A stretch of 17,190 nt of DNA. Source: Ruminococcus sp. Its GTDB lineage: Bacteria; Bacillota; Clostridia; Oscillospirales; Ruminococcaceae. Every line of letters starts with the position of its first letter. Positions within the stretch are counted from its first letter, which is position 1. Below, one piece after another: positions 1 through 6,520 of this stretch. The DNA is taken from positions 1 through 17,190 of the forward strand of contig JAIDNR010000213.1 in the NCBI GenBank assembly GCA_029063695.1, given 5' to 3'. The translations under genes and the position numbers were made by a program. A model generated the notes under the pieces. It saw only the letters and a program-made list of their open reading frames with translations, made no database searches and had not been told where the DNA came from.

Positions 1-66
1 CATGCAGAAGTCGTCTTACTACATTCTCCTTAGTCGCGTGGGCTCGGAGATTTGTATAAGAGACTG
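1..66. other. Illumina/Nextera adapter sequence (assembly artefact)
   Basis: This stretch is not genomic. Aligned without gaps to the standard Illumina Nextera i7 oligonucleotide, positions 1-24 correspond to the P7 flow-cell sequence (about 6 mismatches). Positions 25-32 correspond to an 8-base i7 index resembling N701 (1 mismatch). Positions 33-66 correspond to the Nextera read-2 adapter ending in the 19-bp transposase mosaic end at 48-66 (about 3 mismatches in 34). The order and lengths of all three parts agree. The scattered substitutions are mostly changes to T, as expected of low-quality read ends. The true chromosome therefore starts at about 67, and position 1 is probably a contig end. 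The oligonucleotide sequence was recalled from memory, but three parts in the right order and length make chance very unlikely. Confidence 0.93.
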
Positions 67-112
67 CGCAGATGAGATACACACGCCACCACGTGTACCG
101 TCCGCACCCTAT
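67..112. other. Short unannotated stretch beside the adapter
   Basis: These 46 bases lie between the adapter and the T-tract of the ncRNA terminator. No coding or structural signal is visible. Because the adjoining read end is error-rich, the bases here may be unreliable or chimeric. Confidence 0.4.
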
Positions 113-145
113 AAAAAACGCCCGAAAAAATTACTTTTTCCGAGC
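113..145 (-). terminator. Intrinsic terminator of the candidate ncRNA
   Basis: On the minus strand an 11-bp stem (145-135 pairing with 130-120, two G-U pairs) encloses a 4-nt loop GTAA. One base later comes a run of six T (118-113). The G/C-rich base, A/T-rich top and T-tract form a textbook Rho-independent terminator reading in the direction of the ncRNA. Confidence 0.85.
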
Positions 146-346
146 AGGTACAGACAATAAGACACAAATAGAGAGAAAATGAGCGCATAACACATCATAA
201 AAACCACAAACTGTGTCCGTTATCCCTGTCGCCCGGTTTGAAATCGGACATACTCCACGAAAATTACCTGTCATACCGACAGCAACCTTTCGCTTCGTCG
301 CATATCTTCACAGCAAGCATAATCTAAAGTTATGCTCAACTCAACA
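113..346 (-). ncRNA. Candidate structured non-coding RNA (~234 nt), family unresolved
   Basis: No credible ORF or ribosome-binding site lies here, yet the minus strand carries a promoter (353-381), many complementary segments and an intrinsic terminator (113-145), so a discrete transcript of about 234 nt is predicted. Its 5' segment GCATAAC (335-329) can pair with GTTATGC (191-185), closing a domain of about 150 nt. Inside, CTGTC/GACAG (282-278 with 272-268) forms a hairpin with a 5-nt loop. TGTCCG (250-245) pairs with CGGACA (219-214). CTGTCG (282-277) could instead pair with CGACAG (231-226), and the 5' segment can also fold locally (336-330 with 322-316). An end-closing helix with internal branches fits a stable regulatory RNA. 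Known families of this size in Clostridia include 6S RNA and the raiA-motif RNA. I cannot assign either from sequence alone; raiA-type is a low-confidence guess. Confidence 0.6.
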
Positions 347-352
347 TATAAT

Positions 353-381
353 ATTCTATCACATATTTTGGAATAAGTCAA
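353..381 (-). promoter_or_regulatory. Sigma-A promoter of the candidate ncRNA
   Basis: The minus strand reads TTGACT (381-376), a 17-bp spacer, then TAGAAT (358-353). Each hexamer matches 5 of 6 consensus bases, and a TG one base before the -10 makes it an extended -10. Transcription would start near 346. The promoter sits just downstream of the peptidase gene on the same strand, so the RNA need not depend on read-through. Confidence 0.75.
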
Positions 382-471
382 GCTTTTTCCATATATTTTT
401 CTACAGAAATATATAGACTTTTCATCTGATTTTTTATACATACCAGACAAAAAGTCCATATTTTATCAATA

Positions 472-2175
472 TCAGTCCTCATCTTCATGTTTCTGAATGT
501 TAATTGTATTAAGAAAAGAAGCAGGGTCAAGACAAATTCCCTGATAACGGACTTCAAAGTGACAGTGATTTCCGAAAGAATTTCCTGTATTGCCAACAAA
601 TCCTATAAGCTGTCCTTTTGAAACATACTGTCCCTCGACGGCATAAGTGCTAATCATATGAGCATATACAGTTGCATAACCGTTGGGGTGTTCAATCATG
701 ACAACATTGCCATAACCGCCTGAGTTCCAGCCTGCCGCAACAACAGTTCCCTCCTGTGCAGCATAAATTTCCGTGCTTTCGGGAGCGGCTATATCCATTC
801 CCTTATGATTTCTATCACTGATAAAGCTGTCGCTGACCCAGCCGCCGTCCACAGGCCAACCCATTTCACCGCTTCCCGTAAGTGGTGAACCAAAATAAAC
901 AGTCTGAGGGTCGTCGGGACTTGCAGAATATGTTCCTACGCCGATTGTCTCAACTACAGGATTTTTTGTTACCTCACTGCTCAATACTTTTCGTGCCGAT
1001 TCTATTCCGTCAATATATGTTATTTCAATTGTACTCTTCTTTTCACCTCTCTCGCCCTTTACAAGAACTGCTCTCGTTCCGACATTAAGCGAACTTGTTT
1101 CAACTTCAAGAGTTTCATAATTAAGAAATGACAGAGTTTCCATTTCACGCACATATTGTATCGGCAGATAGTTTTCACGTTCCACAACATAAAGAAGCTT
1201 TCCCTTTTTTATTCCATTTTCTGCTGATGGATTCATTTCATTGAACTCTTCCAGCTCCATACCGTATTTCTGGATTATATCAATGACAGTTTCACCGTCC
1301 TGTGCAAAATGGACATGCTTTTTCTCTTTTGATGACATAAGAAGTTCTATGGTTTCTTTTTCGCTTCTGATACTGCTTTGCAGGTATATTCCTTCTGTAA
1401 ACTCAACTTTATTTACATATGCAATATCCCTTACCAGTCCCTCTGCACCGTAATTAAGAAGTCTGTCATCAAGTGCTGTTTCAATTTTCTTTTTATCATG
1501 AACAGCCCCGATAAATTCACCGTCAATGTAAATTCCGTATGCCTCGGCAAGTTCTTCGTCTGAGGCTTCAAGCATCTTGTCCGCAAGCTGTCCTGAACTT
1601 ATCAGCTTATCGCCGTCAGAAATTATCCTCAGTGAGAACTTTGCCGACAAATCAACTGCTTTATCGCCCTCGGAATAGGAAATTCTCTGCTGTACATCTC
1701 TTTCGGCTTTTTCAAAATCAGCTTCCGCCGAAATTATTCCCATATCCTTTCCGTTATATTCAACGGCGATTCCGTATTCAAGTCCTGAGCCGTATTTTAT
1801 TACTCCGACAAGAAAGGCAATCGATACAAGAGGAAGAATCCAGTTGAATGCAGTATACACAACACCGTCCTCACCAAAAAAGAATGAGCCGATAAGTCTT
1901 GCAACAGCTTCTCTGTACTGCTTTCCGCCCTGTTTCCGTGCAATTTTCACCTTATGAGAAAGTTCGTTTGAAATTTGTACCCTGTTTCGGTATGATTCGG
2001 TTGACTCCCTGAAAAGCCATTTCAATACTCTGCCTACAAATCGCAAAAACTCACGGATTTCAGCAAAAATAAATTTAACGGTTTTTATAATTGCCAGAAG
2101 TATTGCAGATAAAAATTTAACTGTGCAAAGTCCTGCCCTTACAGCAAGAGCTGTCACTGTTTTCAAAATATACAC
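472..2175 (-). CDS. Membrane-anchored LysM/G5/M23 peptidoglycan endopeptidase
   Basis: This is a predicted zinc metallopeptidase that cuts peptidoglycan cross-bridges outside the membrane. The 567-residue product begins with an amphipathic basic region (1-56) and a transmembrane helix at about 112-127. A region with no recognised domain follows, then a LysM-like wall-binding domain (about 288-331), a G5-like domain (about 345-420) and a C-terminal M23 domain. M23 residues are intact: His457 and Asp461 (HKGMD), His506 (YAH), and His537/His539 (NHCHFE). By analogy with LytM, 457, 461 and 539 bind zinc. It is the last gene of the luxS cluster, 7 bp after luxS. The start is uncertain: the GTG at 2175 lies only one base after the GGAG site, and a TTG at 2166 is better spaced (10 nt). 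No convincing terminator follows it. The family is secure; the physiological role (growth, division or sporulation) is not shown. Confidence 0.93.
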   Translation of the reverse strand: MYILKTVTALAVRAGLCTVKFLSAILLAIIKTVKFIFAEIREFLRFVGRVLKWLFRESTESYRNRVQISNELSHKVKIARKQGGKQYREAVARLIGSFFFGEDGVVYTAFNWILPLVSIAFLVGVIKYGSGLEYGIAVEYNGKDMGIISAEADFEKAERDVQQRISYSEGDKAVDLSAKFSLRIISDGDKLISSGQLADKMLEASDEELAEAYGIYIDGEFIGAVHDKKKIETALDDRLLNYGAEGLVRDIAYVNKVEFTEGIYLQSSIRSEKETIELLMSSKEKKHVHFAQDGETVIDIIQKYGMELEEFNEMNPSAENGIKKGKLLYVVERENYLPIQYVREMETLSFLNYETLEVETSSLNVGTRAVLVKGERGEKKSTIEITYIDGIESARKVLSSEVTKNPVVETIGVGTYSASPDDPQTVYFGSPLTGSGEMGWPVDGGWVSDSFISDRNHKGMDIAAPESTEIYAAQEGTVVAAGWNSGGYGNVVMIEHPNGYATVYAHMISTYAVEGQYVSKGQLIGFVGNTGNSFGNHCHFEVRYQGICLDPASFLNTINIQKHEDED

Positions 2176-2182
2176 ACTCCTT

Positions 2183-2656
2183 TTATTCGCCTGTATGATA
2201 ACTGTAGTTCAGCATTTCAGCAGTATATCCGTCAAGCCTGTCCAGTAATGGAAGAACATCTTTTTTAGCTGATTCAAGGTCATGTTCCAGATAATTTCCA
2301 CATTCCTCTACGCTGTTTCCCGGAATTTCACCATCATATTCAGATATGAATTTATAGGTATCACGCACAAGCTGTATCGCATCTTCTCCGCTCATATTAT
2401 CTCTTGTAAGAAGATAGAACCCTGTACGGCATCCCATCGGACCTACATAAATTATGCTGTCACTGTATCTGCTGTTTCTTGTGTAAGTTGCAAAAAGATG
2501 CTCGATTGTATGAAGCGACGGATTTGTTATATATGTTCCGCCGTTCGGTTTTACCATGCGGATATCGTATGTTATAATATCACCGTCAATTCGGGATATG
2601 TACATTCCGATACCAAATTTTGTGTGGTCAACCTGAAAACTTGCAATTTTTTTCAT
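2183..2656 (-). CDS. luxS: S-ribosylhomocysteine lyase LuxS
   Basis: LuxS cleaves S-ribosylhomocysteine to homocysteine and DPD, the precursor of autoinducer-2, in the cytoplasmic activated methyl cycle. The 157-residue length is normal for the family. The HTIEH motif supplies metal ligands His49 and His53, and Cys119 (EECGN) is the third ligand. Cys76 (GPMGCRTGF) and Glu52 are the expected catalytic residues. The ATG start follows an AGGAG site 9 nt upstream that lies in the end of the RluA-family gene. The preceding stop is only 3 bp away, so the genes are probably cotranscribed. No pfs/mtnN or AI-2 receptor gene is visible in the window, so a recycling role is at least as likely as signalling. 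Confidence 0.98.
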   Translation of the reverse strand: MKKIASFQVDHTKFGIGMYISRIDGDIITYDIRMVKPNGGTYITNPSLHTIEHLFATYTRNSRYSDSIIYVGPMGCRTGFYLLTRDNMSGEDAIQLVRDTYKFISEYDGEIPGNSVEECGNYLEHDLESAKKDVLPLLDRLDGYTAEMLNYSYHTGE

Positions 2657-2659
2657 AAT

Positions 2660-3517
2660 TCAATTCTCCTGTTCAAATAAATCAGTAATATCTTTCGGAA
2701 GTTCTGAGCAGACTGTAATCCGTTCAGACGATTCAGGCGTAAAGAATGTCATTTTTCCGCAGTGCAGAGCCTGTCGGGATATATCGTAACGCAGACCGCC
2801 GTATAAATCATCGCCTGCCAAAGGGTGATTTATATGAGCAAAATGCACACGTATCTGATGTGTACGTCCTGTTTCGAGATTTACTTCCAGAAGCGTATAT
2901 TTTTCATTTGCTCTTATACTTTTATAATGTGTAACTGCCCGTTGTCCGTCCTTACGCACACAGCGGACTATTATACTCTCCTGTTCCCTTGCTATCGGTG
3001 CATCTATAGTTCCCTCACCGCTGATATTTCCGTGAACCGCCGCAAAATAGGTCTTTTGGCATTGTCCCTGTAAAATATTGGCTGAATGCGGATTTTTTGC
3101 GATAATGCACAATCCCGATGTATCTTTGTCAAGACGGTTCACGGGTCTGAATGTGAGTTCAGGATAAAGATAGGCAAAGAGATTTCCCAATGTATCATCA
3201 CGGTGACGGACAGACGGGTGAACTGGCATACCGCTCGGTTTATCGAAAATCACAATACTTTCATTCTCAAATACAATTTCAGCACTGAGACTGCTGTTCG
3301 GTTCAATCTCATTATTCTCCTCACTGTTCAGCACTATAATATCGCCATTACTGACAGTATCAACTGTACGGATAAATCCGCCGTTGCAGGTAAGTCCGCC
3401 GTCACGGTTCTTGAGTTTTTGCAGAAGTCTGCGTGATACTCCGCATTTTTCACGGAGATACTCCTGCACTGTAACAGGTTCTTCGTCGGATTCAACAATA
3501 AATACAAGTTCGCTCAC
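2660..3517 (-). CDS. RluA-family RNA pseudouridine synthase
   Basis: This enzyme converts specific uridines of rRNA or tRNA to pseudouridine. The 285-residue protein has an N-terminal S4-like RNA-binding segment (about 15-65). The catalytic domain follows, with the family signature RLDKDTSG, where Asp130 is the catalytic nucleophile. Further conserved blocks are VIFDKPSGMPVHPS (about 89-102) and GRTHQIRVH (217-225). It starts with GTG and overlaps the stop of the upstream membrane-protein gene by four bases (GTGA), with an AGGTGA site in front, suggesting translational coupling. RluA, RluC, RluD and related subfamilies cannot be told apart here, so the target uridine is not assigned. Confidence 0.93.
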   Translation of the reverse strand: MSELVFIVESDEEPVTVQEYLREKCGVSRRLLQKLKNRDGGLTCNGGFIRTVDTVSNGDIIVLNSEENNEIEPNSSLSAEIVFENESIVIFDKPSGMPVHPSVRHRDDTLGNLFAYLYPELTFRPVNRLDKDTSGLCIIAKNPHSANILQGQCQKTYFAAVHGNISGEGTIDAPIAREQESIIVRCVRKDGQRAVTHYKSIRANEKYTLLEVNLETGRTHQIRVHFAHINHPLAGDDLYGGLRYDISRQALHCGKMTFFTPESSERITVCSELPKDITDLFEQEN

Positions 3518-4347
3518 GTTTCACCTCTCTGTCTGATTTTCCGGGCAGATAATCGTCTTTTTCTGCGTTCGGGCTGAAAAGACCGTGCATATTCGTCCTC
3601 TTTAAAGAAAATAGAAATTCCTACGGCATAAGCAGATGCAATTTCGGGAATAATGAACGGTATCGCAATTATTGTAATAAACGGAATAAGAAATACTGTT
3701 CCTACTCCGACAAACATTTTCTTTCGTCCTCTCATAAAACGAAATGACATAAAAACTGTTCCTATTCCGCTTTTTTCAGGATATTCGGCAAGCAGAAACG
3801 GTACTGATGTCATACTTATTTTCAGGAAAATCCAGAAAAAAAACAGTACTATGCACAATGCACCTGTATTCGATGCGATAAAAAGCTGTCGGCTGTCCGC
3901 TGATGATGATAACAGGCTGACTGTATATATTCCCGAAATGACAGCAGGTGCAATTGAGACTGTACTTATCAGTCTGCACATGAAAAATGATGACAGACTT
4001 CTCCAGATAAAGCGTCCGCTTAAAAGCATATCAGAAAACAATGACTTTTTATCCTTATCGCCTGCAAATTCTATAAGACGGACTGCCGCCGCACACCAAA
4101 GAGGTGCGGAGATTATCCAGCGTATAAATGTAAATACTACAGCAATAACAAGCTGTTCAATACTTTCGCCCGTGAAAAGTCCTGCCGGCTTCAATGTACC
4201 GAAATAAAGCATAAGACTGTATACCGATGCTTCAGCAAGACGGAAAAAGAGTTCCGCAAATATCGGCGGCAAGCATATAAAAAGCACTTCCCGCCGTCTG
4301 CCCTTTACTTTTCTCCGTGAATAACCAATAAGTTCCGTTGTTTTCAT
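3514..4347 (-). CDS. DUF975-like polytopic membrane protein
   Basis: This is a 277-residue integral membrane protein of unknown function. Hydrophobic segments lie at about 22-50, 65-90, 115-145, 160-185 and 210-240, separated by basic loops. The tail is very basic (FQPERRKRRLSARKIRQ) and presumably cytoplasmic. The block VPFLLAEYPEKSG...SFRFMRGRKKMFVG resembles the characteristic block of DUF975 proteins, a pattern of polar turn, conserved Ser and Lys/Arg-rich GxK; this match is from memory and moderate. A GGGAG site precedes the ATG. It lies 52 bp after the phosphatase gene and overlaps the RluA-family gene by 4 bp, so it belongs to the same transcript. No function is implied by its neighbours. 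Confidence 0.75.
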   Translation of the reverse strand: MKTTELIGYSRRKVKGRRREVLFICLPPIFAELFFRLAEASVYSLMLYFGTLKPAGLFTGESIEQLVIAVVFTFIRWIISAPLWCAAAVRLIEFAGDKDKKSLFSDMLLSGRFIWRSLSSFFMCRLISTVSIAPAVISGIYTVSLLSSSADSRQLFIASNTGALCIVLFFFWIFLKISMTSVPFLLAEYPEKSGIGTVFMSFRFMRGRKKMFVGVGTVFLIPFITIIAIPFIIPEIASAYAVGISIFFKEDEYARSFQPERRKRRLSARKIRQRGET

Positions 4348-4399
4348 AACAGTTCTCTCCCTGAAAGATTTGCTGTTATTATATGAAATTTATGGACGA

Positions 4400-5038
4400 T
4401 TATTCACTCGCATCTTCTTCAATCTTGTCATAAGGACAATAGCCCATAATCTCAAAAGCCTGAGAATTAAGCCACATCTGCGTTGTTACCATTATATCGA
4501 ATCCCTCGCCTGCCTTTGCCTGCAAATATTTCGGGTCATATTTCGGCATACCGAAGCCGAGGAGCATATTTGTTATGATTCCCGCATGAGTAATTACAGC
4601 AGCCTGCGTTATGCTGTTCTGCATCATATCAGTAATTATATTGTGCAGTGCCGAAAACGTTCTTGCTGTCATTTCCTCAAGACTCTCACCTTTCGGCGGT
4701 CTTGTATTTTTTCCGCCCTTTAGCCATGATTTATAGTCATCACGGTTTATGAGTTCATCTACAGTTTTTCCCTCAAATTCACCGAAATTCAGCTCACGTA
4801 ATCCGTCAGACTTTATTAATTCGATTTCGGGAAATAAAATTTCCGCAGTTTCCGTACATCTGCAAAGTGGTGAACTATATACTCTTTGTACTGATGGATA
4901 ATCAAATTCGTCCATTTTTGCCGCAAGTTCACCTGCTCCCTTTCGTGAAAGAGGCATATCGGTTGAACCGATATATATTCCCGTTTCGTTTGCTTCTGTC
5001 ATTCCATGACGGATAATGCTGATTCTATAGCCTTTCAT
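4400..5038 (-). CDS. Histidine phosphatase superfamily protein (phosphoglycerate-mutase-like)
   Basis: This is a cytoplasmic phosphatase or mutase of the 2-histidine superfamily. The product is 212 residues. The phosphorylated-histidine motif is IIRHG with Arg10 and His11. The remaining catalytic pocket residues are Arg60 (SSPLCRCTETA), Glu82 (RELNFGEFEG) and His151 (ITHAGI). The set is complete, so activity is expected. Substrate is unknown; related proteins include alpha-ribazole phosphatase (CobC) and broad-specificity phosphatases, and no cobalamin genes are near. The ATG at 5038 was chosen over a TTG at 5056 because AAAGGAG lies about 6 nt before it. It is the first gene of the minus-strand luxS cluster and is divergent from the XRE regulator. 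Confidence 0.92.
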   Translation of the reverse strand: MKGYRISIIRHGMTEANETGIYIGSTDMPLSRKGAGELAAKMDEFDYPSVQRVYSSPLCRCTETAEILFPEIELIKSDGLRELNFGEFEGKTVDELINRDDYKSWLKGGKNTRPPKGESLEEMTARTFSALHNIITDMMQNSITQAAVITHAGIITNMLLGFGMPKYDPKYLQAKAGEGFDIMVTTQMWLNSQAFEIMGYCPYDKIEEDASE

Positions 5039-5098
5039 TTTGTCTCCTTTCAACAAATTATTGTCAGAATTTTAATCCAAATTTGAATAATATTAATA

Positions 5099-5127
5099 TT
5101 TACATATTATACATTTTGTATTATAAT
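5099..5127 (+). promoter_or_regulatory. Sigma-A promoter of the XRE regulator gene
   Basis: TTTACA (5099-5104), a 17-bp spacer and a perfect TATAAT (5122-5127) lie about 60 bp before the regulator's start codon. The surrounding 5039-5188 gap is very AT-rich and must also hold the divergent promoter of the phosphatase-luxS cluster. A TATAAT on the minus strand (5111-5106) is present, but it has no good -35. Confidence 0.7.
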
Positions 5128-5188
5128 AATATTGTAAGTAAAATATACTAAATGTTAATAAATAAATCTTATAGGAGGATTTCTGCTC

Positions 5189-5911
5189 ATGAACTCAGAT
5201 TTCGCACGTATTATCACCCTTCAGAGAAAGGAACGCCATATAAGCCAGAAACAAGCCGCAGCCGATTTGGGTATCTCTCAGGCTCTGCTCTCTCACTATG
5301 AGAAAGGAATCCGTGAATGCGGTCTTAATTTTCTTGTGAAAATAGCCGATTATTATAATGTATCATGTGATTATCTTCTCGGACGTACTCCCGAACCGGA
5401 AGGAAAAGTTATAACTATTGAAGATATTCCCGACGACGACGGAAACAATAATCTAAAAATGCCATCACCTGAGATAATCAACTTCAACAGACGTATAATC
5501 AACAATTCAATCAGTCTGCTTTTCAGTCTTGCACAGAAAGCAGGAAGTATAACGCTTATAAAAGAAGTTTCAAGCTATCTCATGCTCTCAGTGTACAAGC
5601 TTTTCCGCATTGTCTATAATGCAAATCCGCACAATGACCAGAAACTTTTCAAAATTCCTAAAGTTATTGCAAATGACAGTGCAAATGCTATCATCTCAAT
5701 GAGTGAAGCAGACATAAAAGCTGCGTCATGCGGAATTGCCCTTGACGGAAACGACTGTGTTGACAACTTTGATACCCTCTATATCACTACATCAACTCTC
5801 CAGAAAGATTATTCTCAGTATTCATCTTCAATGCTCAATCTTATAAAAAGAAGCGAGGAAAGCATTGCAAGAACACGTGAAAAATACCACTGCTCGGACA
5901 ATAAAATCTGA
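5189..5911 (+). CDS. XRE-family HTH transcriptional regulator
   Basis: This is a predicted DNA-binding regulator of 240 residues. Residues 7-62 form a helix-turn-helix of the Cro/XRE type (QKQAAADLGISQALLSHYEKG, then the usual NFLVKIADYYNVSCDYLLGRT). After a short acidic linker (about 70-90), residues 95-230 are mostly helical and match no domain I recognise; no metal, peptidase or ligand motif is evident. The ATG follows a GGAGG site 10 nt upstream. It is divergent from the phosphatase-luxS cluster across 150 AT-rich bp, so autoregulation or control of that cluster is possible but unproven. A strong terminator follows directly. The target and signal are unknown. Confidence 0.88.
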   Translation: MNSDFARIITLQRKERHISQKQAAADLGISQALLSHYEKGIRECGLNFLVKIADYYNVSCDYLLGRTPEPEGKVITIEDIPDDDGNNNLKMPSPEIINFNRRIINNSISLLFSLAQKAGSITLIKEVSSYLMLSVYKLFRIVYNANPHNDQKLFKIPKVIANDSANAIISMSEADIKAASCGIALDGNDCVDNFDTLYITTSTLQKDYSQYSSSMLNLIKRSEESIARTREKYHCSDNKI

Positions 5912-5918
5912 TTTTTTT

Positions 5919-5943
5919 ATCCCTGATTAATTCAGGGATTTTT
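5919..5943 (+). terminator. Intrinsic terminator after the XRE regulator
   Basis: The perfect 8-bp stem ATCCCTGA/TCAGGGAT (5919-5926 with 5932-5939) has a 5-nt loop and leads into a run of five T. It starts 8 bp after the regulator's stop codon, and its T-tract reaches the stop codon of the convergent downstream gene. Confidence 0.8.
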
Positions 5944-6373
5944 ATATGTCAAGTGCAATTACAGCCATATTCTTTGTGATTTCACCTGTAGAAAATATTT
6001 CCGTTTCCTTGTCATATTCAATAACAAGCTGTATTCCTCTCATCTGCGGAGTATTATATATGAGTCTGAGAAGTTCCTCAACTTTGCAGTAAGTATATCC
6101 TTTACCCATTGCAGCAGCGGTTTCAATATCAGGAAACACAAGAAAATAGCTGTTTCCATCATGCCTCACGATTGAAAGCTGATAATTATAACCGTCATCT
6201 GTTTCTTTTGCCGCACCTGTAACTGCTGCAATAACTTCAGCACCCTCTCTGACCATAAATGAAAGTTTTGTTCCAACGGCAATATCCACTGCCTGTCCCG
6301 ATATATCTGTGTTTTCCGCAACTTTTTTGTAAAGTGCGGCAATCATCTGCCAGTCGGTTAATTTTTCCGGCAT
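5942..6373 (-). CDS. Hypothetical protein, possibly SseB N-terminal-domain-like
   Basis: This 143-residue soluble protein has no signal peptide or membrane segment. Its middle and C-terminal part reads like the SseB N-terminal fold: a strand block YFLVFPDIETAAAM, a helix KVEELLRLIY, then RGIQLVIEYD followed by a last strand and a GEI turn. In that family the same order of VF-(S/T/D), LL helix and G-(I/V)-x-(I/V)-N recurs. SseB-like proteins are common and functionally uncharacterised in Firmicutes. The match is by eye and moderate. An AAAGGAAGTG site precedes the ATG. The gene has an unusually consensus-like promoter, suggesting steady expression. It is convergent with the XRE gene and divergent from spoVAD. 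Confidence 0.8.
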   Translation of the reverse strand: MPEKLTDWQMIAALYKKVAENTDISGQAVDIAVGTKLSFMVREGAEVIAAVTGAAKETDDGYNYQLSIVRHDGNSYFLVFPDIETAAAMGKGYTYCKVEELLRLIYNTPQMRGIQLVIEYDKETEIFSTGEITKNMAVIALDI

Positions 6374-6409
6374 AAATACACTTCCTTTGCTGTTTTTTAT
6401 TGTTGTATA

Positions 6410-6438
6410 ATTATATCATAATCTGTGAAGTTTGTCAA
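6410..6438 (-). promoter_or_regulatory. Consensus sigma-A promoter of the SseB-like gene
   Basis: The minus strand carries a perfect TTGACA (6438-6433), a 17-bp spacer and a perfect TATAAT (6415-6410) with an extended TGA before the -10. The -10 is about 40 bp before the gene's ATG. It is the strongest promoter by consensus in the window. Confidence 0.88.
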
Positions 6439-6457
6439 TTCATCAAAAAATTTTAAG

Positions 6458-6486
6458 GTATAATTTTTGATACTCATGAAATAATA
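6458..6486 (+). promoter_or_regulatory. Possible sigma-G promoter of spoVAD-spoVAE
   Basis: GTATA (6458-6462), a 17-bp spacer and AATAATA (6480-6486) resemble the forespore sigma-G consensus (GHATR / CATWHTA), with one mismatch at the usually conserved first C of the -10. It is 35 bp before the spoVAD start. In Bacillus subtilis the spoVA operon is sigma-G dependent, which makes the site plausible, but AT-rich DNA gives such matches readily. Confidence 0.35.
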
Positions 6487-6520
6487 GTAAATATAAATCA
6501 ACCTTTCGGGAGTGAAAAAA

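Noticed and set aside
113..346. Assignment of the candidate ncRNA as a known riboswitch (SAM, c-di-GMP, THF, cobalamin, T-box, glmS)
   Set aside because: None of the conserved core motifs of these classes that I know appears, and no gene follows before the terminator.
213..416. 67-codon plus-strand ORF
   Set aside because: Antisense to the candidate ncRNA and its promoter, no ribosome-binding site, low-complexity aromatic tail from AT-rich DNA.
389..416. 10-bp AT-rich stem as terminator for the M23 gene
   Set aside because: It folds on the minus strand but lacks a T-tract and lies directly before the ncRNA -35; not convincing as a terminator.
271..459. 62-codon minus-strand ORF between the M23 gene and the ncRNA
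   Set aside because: No ribosome-binding site, and it runs across the ncRNA promoter and 5' part; composition is not protein-like.
5089..5100. 12-bp palindrome AATATTAATATT as an operator
   Set aside because: Composed only of A and T in a very AT-rich gap, so chance occurrence is likely; mentioned only as context for the regulator.
5106..5111. Minus-strand TATAAT as promoter for the phosphatase-luxS cluster
   Set aside because: No acceptable -35 at 16-18 bp; such hexamers are frequent in this AT-rich stretch. A promoter must exist nearby but I cannot place it.
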